Part shown: positions 29,901-38,429 of the stretch, in pieces | Layout of the letters: each line of letters begins with the position of its first letter | Numbering within the stretch: the first letter of the stretch is position 1 | Assembly: GCA_905221615.1 (NCBI GenBank) | Contig: CAJNDT010001299.1 | Span: 1-64,000, forward strand | Direction: 5' to 3' | From: Symbiodinium sp. CCMP2592 | Taxonomy: Eukaryota > Sar > Dinophyceae > Suessiales > Symbiodiniaceae | DNA: 64,000 nt | Program-made: the position numbers and the translations under genes | Notes under the pieces: generated by a model | Seen by the model: the letters and a program-made list of their open reading frames with translations, nothing else | Told to the model about the DNA's origin: nothing | The model's database searches: none

Positions 29901-32900
29901 GTGATGAAGATGATGAGTTTCAGGACTGTGATGAGGTGAGTGATGATGCATGGTGGCAATGGCATCTAGCAGGAACTCCGATAGGAACTCAGGATCGTGG
30001 ATACTACTTTGAGTGTCCCAATGGATGTCATGAAACACCGTGGCACCCAAACATGCAGGAATGTGAGAACGGATGTCACCATCCTCCTAGAAGGAACAGA
30101 GTGGAGAGAACAGCACCCTCAAGGACCATCACCAGGTTTGCACGTGCAGCAAGGAACGCAAGAACTCGAGAAATCGAGGTTGTGCTGGATTCAGGAGCCG
30201 ACATTTCGTTGGCACCGATGTGGATGAAGAAGTATGGAAGAAAGGCACCCAACACTACCAAGGTAGTTTTGCGAGATGCACAAGGATCTCGGATTAAGGT
30301 TTCAGACCAAAGGATCATTGAGGTTGAGTTTCGGGATGTTCAAGGAAACATTGTGAAGGTTGAAGAAGTGTTCTTGATTTCATCGGTTGTGCACCCTCTT
30401 TTGGCAGTAGGTAAACTGTTGAAGAAAGGCTGGGAGTTCAGAGATGGAACAGCAACAGGCACTTTCCTAACAGAAGGAACAACCAAGATCGCAGTGAACT
30501 ACAACAACAACTCACTTACAACAAAAGCCTTTGTGAGAGCAGTCAACTGGGAAGCAGAAGCAAAACCTATCCCTATGTACTTGTGCGAGAACTTAAAGGA
30601 ACTCATTGAAGAACAGCGTGTTGGTTGGACCAACTGGCGAGACCCTTACCAAGTCCACTTCAGCCTAGGAACCTCAGAACACGTTGATACTTACTTGATG
30701 TTTCCACCAGGAAAGTTCGCATATCGAGCAGTGCTTATTGAGGATGATGATCAGTGGTATCTGTTGCATCACAGCATCATGTTTGAGGAACTTGAGGAAC
30801 CGTTTGGAACAATCTTCGATGGCAGCAAAGAGTACCGCACACTTACGCTAGTATCGCTCAAGGAATTTCCACTGAACCTCATAGGCACCCCCAAGGAAGA
30901 TGAGGATCGAAAGATGTTTGAAGAGTACACTGAGGATGCATGGTCAATCAGCATGGATGGCACTACACTCACGAGGTACCACAACTCGTTGAGGAAGACT
31001 TTGTTCAATCCTCGAGATACCAATGACATTCCAGTAGACATTGGAAACCTCAAACCAGACAGGTACACGTATGGAGAAGAACCTATCAATAAGGATTTCT
31101 TTGAGGATGACAAGTTCTGGACTTTGGATGAGCCTCACAGAGACCCAGAACCACTAGGAGGTTTATCCTGGACAGGACGCAGTGTATTCGAACTCATTGA
31201 ACCAGTGAACCCCAAGGCCAGAAGACCAAAACAGAAGGTTCACCAACTGGACACAATTCCAGAACAGGAAGAAGAACAGGAAGAGACCTCAGAGGCCCAA
31301 GCACCAGCACACAGGCATGAACTTGCAGGAGAGTTGTCTTTTACATTCAACGGTCATGAGTACAATCAGCAGAACAGCCTCAAGGCCCTGAGAGAGTTGT
31401 GCAAGGAACTAGGAGTCTCAAAAGCTGGCTCTAAGCAAGAGATTCTTAGAAGGCTCAGTAGATCCATCATGGAAGCAGAAAGGCACATGGAACTTGTTTC
31501 AGGCCAGAAGAAGTACAAAGAGTTTCTAGAAGCTGAACCTCTGAAGGTACCCAAACAGCCAAAGCCGGAGGAAGTCGCAGTGCATAATCTCACACACTTA
31601 CCTTATGCATCGTGGTGTCCGACGTGTGTAGCATGCAAAGGAAAAGAGTCTCCACACCTTCGTGAGAACCCAGAGAAGGAAAGATCTTCAAGACCAACTT
31701 TCTGTATGGATTTCTGTTTTACAGGAACAAGTCATGATGAGGCACCAGCGGCAGTTAGTCTTGTGTGTGTTGATTCTTGGAGTAGGAACATGGTCTGTAT
31801 CCCGACAGCATCTAAAGGAAAAGATCTTGTAGAGCACCTTTGCGAAGGAGTGACCTACTTGAGTACTCAGCTTGGATATGGAACCATCAACTTGAAGGCA
31901 GACAATGAAGGAACAATGATGAAGCTGAAACAGGTCATCCAGAAGCAGCGAGCAGCTTTAGGTCTAGGAACAGTCTTGCAGGACGCAGTCAGTGGCCAGA
32001 AGGAAACCAACGGCATGGCAGAGAGAGCAATTCAAACCATTAGGAGACAAGGAACAACCCTGATTAGGCACCTTGAACACAGAACAGGAACATATATTGC
32101 TCATACTCATCCAATCTTCAGTTGGGCTTTCAGGCACTCGGCATGGACCTTGAACAGGTACCACCGCCATTCCTCCACAGGAATGACTCCGTATGAGTTT
32201 ATGGCAGGAAGGCCTTACGAGGGCCAACTCGCCGAATTTGGCGAATCACTTTTGGTTTTGACCAATCGTTCAGGAACACGTGCCAATAGGAAAGGTGACC
32301 CTATTTGGTTGAGAGGAGTGTTTTTAGGAAAAACAGACAACAACCTCTTCATTACGTGGCACATGGACGGCATCAAGACAAGCCGTAGCGCAAAACGTTG
32401 CGTGGAACACTTCGACGTGAAAGGAATAAGTAGCGTAGGAATTCACACTTGGGAAGTGAAGCACACTACACTGGCAACAAGGAACATTCCCAGGAAGAAT
32501 ATCCCAGGACCAATTGCAGAGGCGCCACCTGTCATGGATGGAGCAACTCAGGAACAGTCGGTCGAGGACTCGGCACCTTCCGCACCTTCAGGACCGATCG
32601 CAGGACCGATTGTCATCCAAGGCGGGGACTCTGCAGGGAAGTCAGGACCTACTAGGACAACCTACCTAGAGAGCAAAGCGAAGCAGGCACAGAGCAAGAG
32701 AAAAGCAGAAGAAGAACTTGAGCAGGAATACGACCAAAACAAACACGACGAAGCAGCTTCAGACCCAACGTCTTCTAGTAGCAGCAGTAAGGAAATGGAC
32801 GCAGCCTCAGAAGAAGAACTCATCCCAGACAGCGCAATGGCAAGTGAGCTTCTTTCAGCTAGAGGACCAGCACCTCTTAGGAAAATGGAATTTGATGATG

Positions 32901-33850
32901 TAGGAACAGGTTCCAAGATCCCGAAGATTGATTCTCCGAAGAAGAAGTACCCTCCGTTCAACGTAGGAAGAGTATTTGAGCACAATGATGAAGAACTACC
33001 TGAAGCAGAACCAGGTACAGAGGACATTTTCTGGGAAGATTCATATTCGGACATTGGCGATTCCGATGAGGAACAAGACATCTTCAAGAGCGAAGATTCT
33101 GGACCTCCAGAAGTTGCAGAAGCCCAGTTGCAGGAACTGGATCGTGAGGCAATGCTCACAGAGATCAACAGACTCACCGAGATGAAGGCACTGGCAAGGA
33201 AACCCTTGCAAGAACTCGAGAGAGAAGAGGAGAGAGAGACAGAAGAAGAAGAGAGCAACCAAGGAACAAAGTGGTTGACGACGAAATTCGTCTTCGATTG
33301 GCGATTCAGGAACGGCCGATGGATGCGGAGAGCTAGGTTAGTAGCGAGAGAGTTCAAAGGAGCAGAAGTAAGGAACGACACGTTCAGCCCAGCGACGAGC
33401 GCATCGTTGGTGAGACTTATCCCGATCTTAGGATTACAACAGGAACATTCCCTGTACTCCATTGATGTCAAGGACGCATTCTTGCAGGTCCCACAAAGGA
33501 CGCGATGTGCATGTCAATTCCCGAAGGAATATGTGGATCTGTTTGGCGACCAGGACCCTAGTTGTAGGAACGAAGGTTTGTTACTGCTTAGAGTACTTCC
33601 AGGACAGCGAGATGCAGCACTACTATGGAGTGATCATTTTGCAGGAACCCTCAAAGAGCAGAACTTTGATAGGAGCAAAGCTTGCCCTACTTTGTTTCGT
33701 GACGACAGGAACAGCATACTTGTTGTGCATGTAGATGACATTCAGGCAGCAGGGAAAACAAGGCACCTAGAGCCCAAGCTAGGAAAGCTAGGAGAAACCT
33801 ACGAACTAAAGGTTGAAGGCCCCTTCTTGACAGAGCAGGAACTTGAGTAG
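26945..33850 (+). CDS. gag-pol: copia Gag-Pol with N-terminal membrane domain, interrupted in RT
   Basis: A single 2,301-codon frame. Residues 9-35, 111-141 and about 359-388 are hydrophobic segments. Residues 57-98 resemble an Ada-type metal-binding motif (KYHRRGCGHL, ACSDCYPD). A coiled coil follows (about 430-530), then a gag region (GWTEFRNRMRIWL), a KGKGKG/RG-rich RNA-binding tract (about 775-860) and a C-x2-C-x4-H-x4-C knuckle at 863-876. The protease motif is LDSGAD at about 1081-1086. The integrase has an H/C zinc motif (HNLTHLPYASWCPTC), D1589 in CMDF, D1653 in KADNEG and E1693 in NGMAER. The RT has SIDVKDAFLQ and VVHVDDI (about 2262-2268). The frame stops at 33848-33850 before the end of RT; homology continues one frame over. 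The first ATG overlaps the LTR/primer-site junction, so a later Met or other mechanism may be used. Confidence 0.9.
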   Translation: MVAELPPGTSLAAMMLLVAIGTMMLGAMAVCLVAGWKQMRANEQITKKTETVLNMPTLRIAVRSGTKYHRRGCGHLRNHNVTAGNARDFDACSDCYPDRVLVEEREKRNMKCYGLAACMVLLVGFALGSLATLCGMILVPGAGSIAVRPWQALGNNVETKEELALGDALPSKDVSRGRKELTYVESDESELMAVWSSRRKPNTHRNRYRNYDVYGEYYQQGYNECSVNPDGTNVNTIRNTNAYTIKDYVEIGKVMVPYALLCMNQVMNELYSVVSVTGEYYTEENRNGNQNTENQESESLESGYAPRYLVKQQREVLRKVVQEHVHSFVEKLATVGKKFHDVVHVIVQEVISNRVVFQGIRIAVFLGTPMGLITWITLSYYSSVFFARASNRSKHQRKTRGERRAQAVCRKQCKSLLLAALVYSNLETAKGMEDALKALAEINAQTLQGIQTLAEEIRNSAASGSQREAGLTQAFQETLTAVQEQQKTAQTALADAHTNAATTLEEIGASLEKAVKEQRKPGEVELHKLIKSPEAFSPGTWQEEKSGWTEFRNRMRIWLGAVDSNMVKIMDIAERNLKDDKQVKMAEMSTEAKETSRRLYSVLCSYTKGRPYRVVKHVAEENGMEAYRMLLKEYQPTNRARSLELFHNILNYKFAHNKGIAENILEYEEHIEKYEKATGEKVQENLKVSTLIQGMKPDVKRHLLLNMDEKTQYNTLRQYLVNYESTERWTNSLAAQQGTPHRTTTDLIDKGDDHGGLAAMDINQAWYKGKKGYGKGYVHHKGKGKGKGKKGGKDFGKGFGFDSKGKGKGKGFGGFGKGRGRGNWKGRGRGFRGYKGKGKGRGRGFFRHKGKGKGKAQAATGVCHYCHKYGHFEAQCRQKMRDMGYQARNVDLENQSEQASTTGTSTQAPSSANKTSTSQASQGTQRPVIRMVSMYHMGDEPTSFPEEFALSENSEEIEIEYFGRVLRVVGEEVQEERSETEEFWIGDEDDEFQDCDEVSDDAWWQWHLAGTPIGTQDRGYYFECPNGCHETPWHPNMQECENGCHHPPRRNRVERTAPSRTITRFARAARNARTREIEVVLDSGADISLAPMWMKKYGRKAPNTTKVVLRDAQGSRIKVSDQRIIEVEFRDVQGNIVKVEEVFLISSVVHPLLAVGKLLKKGWEFRDGTATGTFLTEGTTKIAVNYNNNSLTTKAFVRAVNWEAEAKPIPMYLCENLKELIEEQRVGWTNWRDPYQVHFSLGTSEHVDTYLMFPPGKFAYRAVLIEDDDQWYLLHHSIMFEELEEPFGTIFDGSKEYRTLTLVSLKEFPLNLIGTPKEDEDRKMFEEYTEDAWSISMDGTTLTRYHNSLRKTLFNPRDTNDIPVDIGNLKPDRYTYGEEPINKDFFEDDKFWTLDEPHRDPEPLGGLSWTGRSVFELIEPVNPKARRPKQKVHQLDTIPEQEEEQEETSEAQAPAHRHELAGELSFTFNGHEYNQQNSLKALRELCKELGVSKAGSKQEILRRLSRSIMEAERHMELVSGQKKYKEFLEAEPLKVPKQPKPEEVAVHNLTHLPYASWCPTCVACKGKESPHLRENPEKERSSRPTFCMDFCFTGTSHDEAPAAVSLVCVDSWSRNMVCIPTASKGKDLVEHLCEGVTYLSTQLGYGTINLKADNEGTMMKLKQVIQKQRAALGLGTVLQDAVSGQKETNGMAERAIQTIRRQGTTLIRHLEHRTGTYIAHTHPIFSWAFRHSAWTLNRYHRHSSTGMTPYEFMAGRPYEGQLAEFGESLLVLTNRSGTRANRKGDPIWLRGVFLGKTDNNLFITWHMDGIKTSRSAKRCVEHFDVKGISSVGIHTWEVKHTTLATRNIPRKNIPGPIAEAPPVMDGATQEQSVEDSAPSAPSGPIAGPIVIQGGDSAGKSGPTRTTYLESKAKQAQSKRKAEEELEQEYDQNKHDEAASDPTSSSSSSKEMDAASEEELIPDSAMASELLSARGPAPLRKMEFDDVGTGSKIPKIDSPKKKYPPFNVGRVFEHNDEELPEAEPGTEDIFWEDSYSDIGDSDEEQDIFKSEDSGPPEVAEAQLQELDREAMLTEINRLTEMKALARKPLQELEREEERETEEEESNQGTKWLTTKFVFDWRFRNGRWMRRARLVAREFKGAEVRNDTFSPATSASLVRLIPILGLQQEHSLYSIDVKDAFLQVPQRTRCACQFPKEYVDLFGDQDPSCRNEGLLLLRVLPGQRDAALLWSDHFAGTLKEQNFDRSKACPTLFRDDRNSILVVHVDDIQAAGKTRHLEPKLGKLGETYELKVEGPFLTEQELE
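26946..26960 (+). promoter_or_regulatory. putative tRNA primer-binding site
   Basis: TGGTAGCGGAGCTGC immediately follows the LTR. TGG pairs with the CCA end, and TGGTAGC.GAG resembles the complement of an initiator-methionine tRNA 3' end, the usual copia primer. The first in-frame ATG uses the last LTR base plus the first two bases of this site. Confidence 0.7.
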
Positions 33851-33939
33851 GAGAGTCACACCAGACAATCCGATTCCTTAAAAGGAAATTCAGCTACCAC
33901 AATCACGAGCTCCACATCACGAGTGACCCGAAGTATCTT
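33851..33939 (+). pseudogene. frame break inside pol
   Basis: After the TAG at 33848-33850, recognisable RT-connection sequence continues in the frame that also contains the next long ORF (LKRKFSYHNHEL, SDPKYLVKL). A one-base shift right at the stop would connect them. No classical slippery heptamer or Ty1-type CTTAGGC is visible at the junction. An indel or a sequencing error is the simplest reading, given LTR identity. Confidence 0.8.
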
Positions 33940-36900
33940 GTGAAGCTTAAGGAAGAACTGAAGCTTACCAGCAAAGCCTCGAAGCCAACTCCGTGCACCC
34001 AAGAGTCGCAGGAACAGGACAACACTCAGACCTTGAACCAGGAACAAGCAGCATCGTTCAGGAAAAGCGTTGGCATACTCTTGTATGTCAGTCAGGACCG
34101 CCCTGACGTGCAGTTTGCCGTGAGAGGTTTGGCCTCCAAGATGTCGGAACCAACACATGGTTCTTGGAAACACTTAGTCCACCTAGTGCAGTACATGTCG
34201 AGAACTGAAGGATACCATTTAGTGTACAGGAAAACGCCTAGAGGACTCAGTAATCTCCATGAATCCATCAGGAATGGTAACTACGACTTTACAGGAATAA
34301 GGCCCAAGGAACACCACCTTTTGGAAGTCTTCAGCGATTCAGATTGGGCAGGAAAGAAGGACACAAGGCGCTCAACATCTTCAGGAATTGTTTGCCTAGA
34401 CGGTCAGTGCATTTACTCCTTTTCTAGGAACCAGAAGTCGGTTAGCTTGAGCAGTGGTGAAGCAGAGTACTACGCAGGAGCGTCAGCAGCGTCAGATTCT
34501 ATATTGTTGAAGGAAGCAGTAGAATTCTTGACCAGGAAACAATGCAAGGTACACTTGTACATGGATTCTTCTGCAGCTAGAGGAATTATTACAAGGCAAG
34601 GTGTAGGAAGAGTCAAGCATTTGCAGATCAGGACCCTTTTTCTTCAAGACCTCCACAAAGAAGGAACAATTAGTGTTCACCCAGTAGGAACCAAGGAAAA
34701 CACAGCCGACATAGGTACCAAGCCCCTTTCAGCGAAAAGGATCAGACTGTTGTTGCACTGGTTAGGTTTTCAAACCAGCGAGAACGAACCAGTAGGCAGA
34801 GAAGAGCTCAAGGAACACAAGGCCCAAACACAAGCTAAAGCAGTTGTAAGGATGATCAAGAGCCCAGGAACTTTGTCTTTTGCAGCTTTGTTGTTTGCAG
34901 GAATTTCAGGTATTTCAGACAGTCTTCAGATTCAGAGTTTCAAGGAACAGTGTTTTGAGAGTTGTTTTCAGGAAGAAGAGTTTCAGTCAGACTTTCAGGA
35001 ACATGTTTTCTGTTGTGCAAGTGCATGTGAGCAGGACGGCATGTGCAGTGACACGAGTGCATGTGAGCTAGGAACGTCTGCAGGAACAGCTCATGGAACA
35101 ACATGTTGTGAGATGCTTTCGCAGCTCAAGGAACTCTGCGGAACACTCGCGGAACGCTCAGGTATCCAGGAACTAGTTCGCCCGGTAGCAGAAGGTCAAG
35201 AAAACCTTCCAGGAACCTTAGCAGCCATGGAAGCAAGCGCGAGTTCGAGCAAAAGCACAGAAGAAGTGTTCAAGGAACTTTCTACCTTGAGAGAGGCGGC
35301 AACCGCCTTAAGGAACGCTTCAGAAGAAAGGAACTTGATCGCGGAGTCGATCAGGAAGAACACAGAGGAAGCTGCGCGTTTGCGCAAAAGCCAGGAACAC
35401 GTGGCTGGTTGTGTAGAGTCCTTGACAGGACAAATCTACGACGTCAAGCACCAGGTTCAGGAAATGGCCGAACAGAACGACAGAGACCGGCAACAGGTCA
35501 AGGAACACATGGCCTTCGTCCTAGGCACATGTGACGCCGTAAAGGAACAGCTGAACCAGATGATGCAGGACTTCTACGAGCAGCAAGAGGAACAAGAAGA
35601 AGAGGAAGAAGACGAAGAAGAGCAAAGGAAAAGAGAAGCCAAGGACCGAGAACTAGAAGGTGAACTACGTCGTGAAGGACACGGACAAGGAACAGCACCG
35701 TCGAGAGCTACGTCACCTACGTCCCAGGAAAGAAAGGAATATTCGGACCGAGGCTACTTCGAGGGCATCCAGGAACGAGAGCAGGACAACGAGAACGAGA
35801 ACGAGGCCTACGTCAGCAGCTACGTTGGAGGAGAAGATCCCGGGGAGTACCCCGATGAAGGAACAGCAGCAGCAGCAGAGGAAGAAGAAAGTGAGGAAGC
35901 AAAGGAAGAGAGAAGGAAGAAGAAGATCGCGGAGATCAACGCCAAAAGCAAGCAAAGACTCAAGGAAAAGGAAGAGGAGAAGAAGCTTTTTCCGTACCCC
36001 TACGACTACGCCAGCGAATGGAAGGAATACTCCGAGAACGGCGAGATCTACAGGCAACACAGAGTTACAGGAGAAAAGCAGTGGGTCGACAAGGACTACA
36101 CGTACAAGCACGAGAAGGGAACAAAAGGAAAGAAGGAAGGAAAAGGAAAAGGAAAGCCAAAGGCAAGAGCAGAAAGCACAGGATTTCGACCTCGAGATGA
36201 AGATGATCGCAAATACTGGGCAGAGCAGGACAGGATCTCAAAGGAACAAAGAGAAGCAAAAGCAAAAGCAGAAGAGGAGAAGAAAGCAAAAGAGGAGCAG
36301 ATTGCCAAAGCAAGGTTGATTCTGGAAGCGGCAGCAGACGAGCAGGAGAAGAGAGACAAGGAAGCAGCAAGGCAGGAAGCAGCCGCAGCCGCCGAGAGAA
36401 GGCGAGAGGTAGAAGCAGCAGCCAAAGCCAAAGCAGAGAGAGAAGCAAAGGAAAAGGAGGAGACCGAAGCGGCAGCAGCAAAGGAGGAAGAAGAGAAAGC
36501 AGCAGCCGCAGCAGCCAAAGAGGAAAAGGAAAGAAAGGAGCAGGAGAAGAAAAGAAAGGAGAAGGAAGCCAGGAAGAAAAGAGAGGAAGATCAAAAGGCA
36601 GCGTCAGCGTACATTGCCAAGAAGGAAGCAGAAAAGAAGGCAGCAGCAACAACAGCAACAGGATCAGGTGAAGCAGACAGGATCCAGAAGCTTGAAGAAA
36701 TGATGAAGGAGATGATGAAGGAACGCAAAGAGGATAAAGAAAGGATTGCAAGCCTTACACAGGAGCTTGAGAGCAGAGGATCAGCAGCCGGGTCGCAGGC
36801 ACCCACAGAACCTGACACAACACCAGCAAAGGAAGAGGAAAAGCCAGAAGCAAAAGGAACAGGAAAAGCAACAGGAAAGGAGCCACCGAACGTCACACAG

Positions 36901-37251
36901 CACAAGCAGAAGGAAGAAGACAAGGACGACCCAGAACTGTCCGCCAAAGGACCAGTGAACGAAGCATCGTTCATGAAAGGAAAAGGAAAAGGAGAGTTTG
37001 AAGGAAACTGGTTTGCAGTCTACAGTTTCCAGAACAGGAAATACCAGTGGAAGTGGAACGAAGCCAAGACACAGTGGTACTGGTATTCAGGATCAAAGGA
37101 AACAGGTTGGAAAGCAGCGTCAAAGGACAAGCAAGGAAAGGAAAAGTGCAAAGCGCAAGCAAAGATGAAAGAAGAGTGGCTAAAGGAACAGCTTCAAGAC
37201 CAAGAGGAAGCTAAAGACAGTGAAGAGGAAGGCAAAGTGAACTTCCAGTGA
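33940..37251 (+). CDS. copia pol C-terminus (RNase H) plus long coiled-coil/WW-like extension
   Basis: 1,103 codons; the nominal Met is probably not a true start because homology extends upstream. Residues 1-130 are RT connection (DRPDVQFAVRGLASKM). Residues about 125-275 are RNase H (FSDSDWAGKKDTRRSTSSG, SLSSGEAEYYAG, MDSSAARGI, ENTADIGTKPL). From about 277 to the end is an extra region: a cysteine-rich patch (CCASACEQDGMCSDTSACE), coiled coils, an acidic tract (EEEEEDEEEQ), a WW-like motif (EWKEYSENGEIYRQHRVTG then EKQW), a very long KE/A-rich helix, and an aromatic motif near the C-terminus (NWFAVYSFQNRKYQWKW, then WYWYSG). Extensions after RNase H are known in Sirevirus-type copia elements, but I do not recognise this one. 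Confidence 0.85.
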   Translation: MKLKEELKLTSKASKPTPCTQESQEQDNTQTLNQEQAASFRKSVGILLYVSQDRPDVQFAVRGLASKMSEPTHGSWKHLVHLVQYMSRTEGYHLVYRKTPRGLSNLHESIRNGNYDFTGIRPKEHHLLEVFSDSDWAGKKDTRRSTSSGIVCLDGQCIYSFSRNQKSVSLSSGEAEYYAGASAASDSILLKEAVEFLTRKQCKVHLYMDSSAARGIITRQGVGRVKHLQIRTLFLQDLHKEGTISVHPVGTKENTADIGTKPLSAKRIRLLLHWLGFQTSENEPVGREELKEHKAQTQAKAVVRMIKSPGTLSFAALLFAGISGISDSLQIQSFKEQCFESCFQEEEFQSDFQEHVFCCASACEQDGMCSDTSACELGTSAGTAHGTTCCEMLSQLKELCGTLAERSGIQELVRPVAEGQENLPGTLAAMEASASSSKSTEEVFKELSTLREAATALRNASEERNLIAESIRKNTEEAARLRKSQEHVAGCVESLTGQIYDVKHQVQEMAEQNDRDRQQVKEHMAFVLGTCDAVKEQLNQMMQDFYEQQEEQEEEEEDEEEQRKREAKDRELEGELRREGHGQGTAPSRATSPTSQERKEYSDRGYFEGIQEREQDNENENEAYVSSYVGGEDPGEYPDEGTAAAAEEEESEEAKEERRKKKIAEINAKSKQRLKEKEEEKKLFPYPYDYASEWKEYSENGEIYRQHRVTGEKQWVDKDYTYKHEKGTKGKKEGKGKGKPKARAESTGFRPRDEDDRKYWAEQDRISKEQREAKAKAEEEKKAKEEQIAKARLILEAAADEQEKRDKEAARQEAAAAAERRREVEAAAKAKAEREAKEKEETEAAAAKEEEEKAAAAAAKEEKERKEQEKKRKEKEARKKREEDQKAASAYIAKKEAEKKAAATTATGSGEADRIQKLEEMMKEMMKERKEDKERIASLTQELESRGSAAGSQAPTEPDTTPAKEEEKPEAKGTGKATGKEPPNVTQHKQKEEDKDDPELSAKGPVNEASFMKGKGKGEFEGNWFAVYSFQNRKYQWKWNEAKTQWYWYSGSKETGWKAASKDKQGKEKCKAQAKMKEEWLKEQLQDQEEAKDSEEEGKVNFQ

Positions 37252-37545
37252 AGCAAAGGAACCGCGAGCAGTACTGAGGCCAGAGAGCCGAGGAAAGAAG
37301 CAGCAGGACACAGGAACCGTGGCACAGCCCTTTTTGTTTCTGTGGTGATCTAGGTAAAGTGCAGGAACGTCTTTTGTACAGTCGAGCAACCTTGGAGAGG
37401 ATTGCGAGTGAACGTGCGCATACGTTTGCAATGAGGAACAGTGTTTGTTTTGCAAGTGAAAAGGAACTGCAGCGTGTTTACTGTTTGTTCAGGAAAAGTC
37501 GGAGTCACCTCAGTCGAGGAACTTTCGCTAACTCCGAAGGCGGGG
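37252..37545 (+). other. 3' untranslated region of the retrotransposon with purine tract
   Basis: 294 bases between the stop codon and the 3' LTR. They hold six AGGAAC hexamers. The last ten bases (GAAGGCGGGG) are the expected polypurine tract for plus-strand priming. Confidence 0.85.
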
Positions 37546-37723
37546 TGTTAAACATTCTGCCAGGAACAGTAACACAGCTAGTGCAGTACAGTTAATGTAC
37601 AGGAACAGCCGTCACGCACACGCGACGTGCAGGCTCGAGACCCCAGGACACACCGTGCCCAGGAACAAAAGTGTCCGACAGTCTTTGTGGGTAGGAACCC
37701 TTAGTGAAGCCCGTTCTTTAACA
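37546..37723 (+). repeat. 3' LTR (178 bp)
   Basis: Identical by eye to 26768-26945, ending TTTAACA, followed by GGAAA. Identity over 178 bp implies very recent integration. Confidence 0.97.
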
Positions 37724-37728
37724 GGAAA
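37724..37728. repeat. target-site duplication (right), GGAAA
   Basis: The match to 26763-26767. It lies within a Val-Ser codon pair of the interrupted gene. Confidence 0.95.
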
Positions 37729-38011
37729 CCACCGGTGTTTCCTCCGAAGAAGAGCTGTCCTCGCCGGTAGAGGAGCCGTCCGTACAGCCCTTGGCTACCG
37801 GCGACGGGTTGAACTCCACGGACAACTCTTCGCCATCAGCCTGCCGCGCTTTCTGTGATTCCCGTATCTTGTCTGCCAGGACGTGGAGTTTGTTCACGGA
37901 CTTTTTGAACTGCTGCCGAAGAGCTTCAGTTCTCTTCGAGTGGTCAGCACGCATGCTCCGCTCCGTTCGGCGTCGGAGTTCCTTTGCCTCTTCCTCCGTG
38001 ATAGGCGGCAT
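37724..38011 (-). pseudogene. 5' part of the gene split by the retrotransposon
   Basis: Probable start ATG at 38011 (MPPITEEEAKELRRRTERSM), just after a TTGTCTTCCGCAG acceptor-like sequence. A basic/acidic helix follows (LRQQFKKSVNKLHVLADKIR) and a serine-rich acidic tail (GSSTGEDSSSSEETPVV), at which point the retrotransposon begins. The interrupted frame continues at 26767 downwards. Both halves have matched composition (disordered, charged), and the empty-site junction keeps frame. The element is in the opposite orientation to the gene. Confidence 0.7.
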
Positions 38012-38044
38012 GGCGCTGCGGAAGACAAGGATAGGAGGCTGCAC

Positions 38045-38425
38045 GGATCCGCAAAAGGCTCATAACATGATACTGTTGTGATTCCTGCTTAACTTCATGT
38101 CCTTGCAGATGCAGGCACGCTTTGCATACCGGAACACATGAATCTGCAGCTGACTTATACGACATGTCCGATAAACAAGCCGTCCGCGCCTGTTGACATC
38201 CCAAAGGTAATGCAGATGTTTCGGCGATGACCTTGCAAGTTTGTGGCATGGCACACTAAGTCTATAAGTAGCTGTGTTGACCAATGATTATGCTACATTA
38301 AACTATATTGTATATTATCTTGTACTATAAAGCAAAATAATTCAATACTTGCCTGTTCTCATACAACAACATACTATTTAATCAACCATGAGACAACACA
38401 GGAATATTTTGTGTTGGTGTTACGA
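38045..38425. other. no recognisable gene; upstream region of the split gene
   Basis: Possibly its 5' intron or leader. The last 150 bases are AT-rich. Confidence 0.4.
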
Positions 38426-38429
38426 ATAT

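Larger units (their letters stand above)
26768..37723 (+). mobile_element. complete Ty1/copia-type LTR retrotransposon, very young insertion
   Basis: 10,956 bp with identical 178-bp LTRs (TGTTAAA...TTTAACA, a 7-bp inverted end), GGAAA target duplications, a primer-binding site touching the 5' LTR, and a GAAGGCGGGG purine tract before the 3' LTR. The domain order is membrane segments, gag, CCHC knuckle, protease, integrase, RT, RNase H. Integrase before RT defines Ty1/copia (Pseudoviridae-like). The element adds an N-terminal membrane region and a long C-terminal extension. The coding frame is interrupted once at 33848-33850. The plus strand is packed with AGGAAC hexamers. It sits inside a minus-strand gene. 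Confidence 0.97.

Noticed and set aside
33840..33860. Programmed frameshift of Ty1 type
   Set aside because: No CTTAGGC-like site or slippery heptamer is visible at the junction, and the position within RT is atypical.
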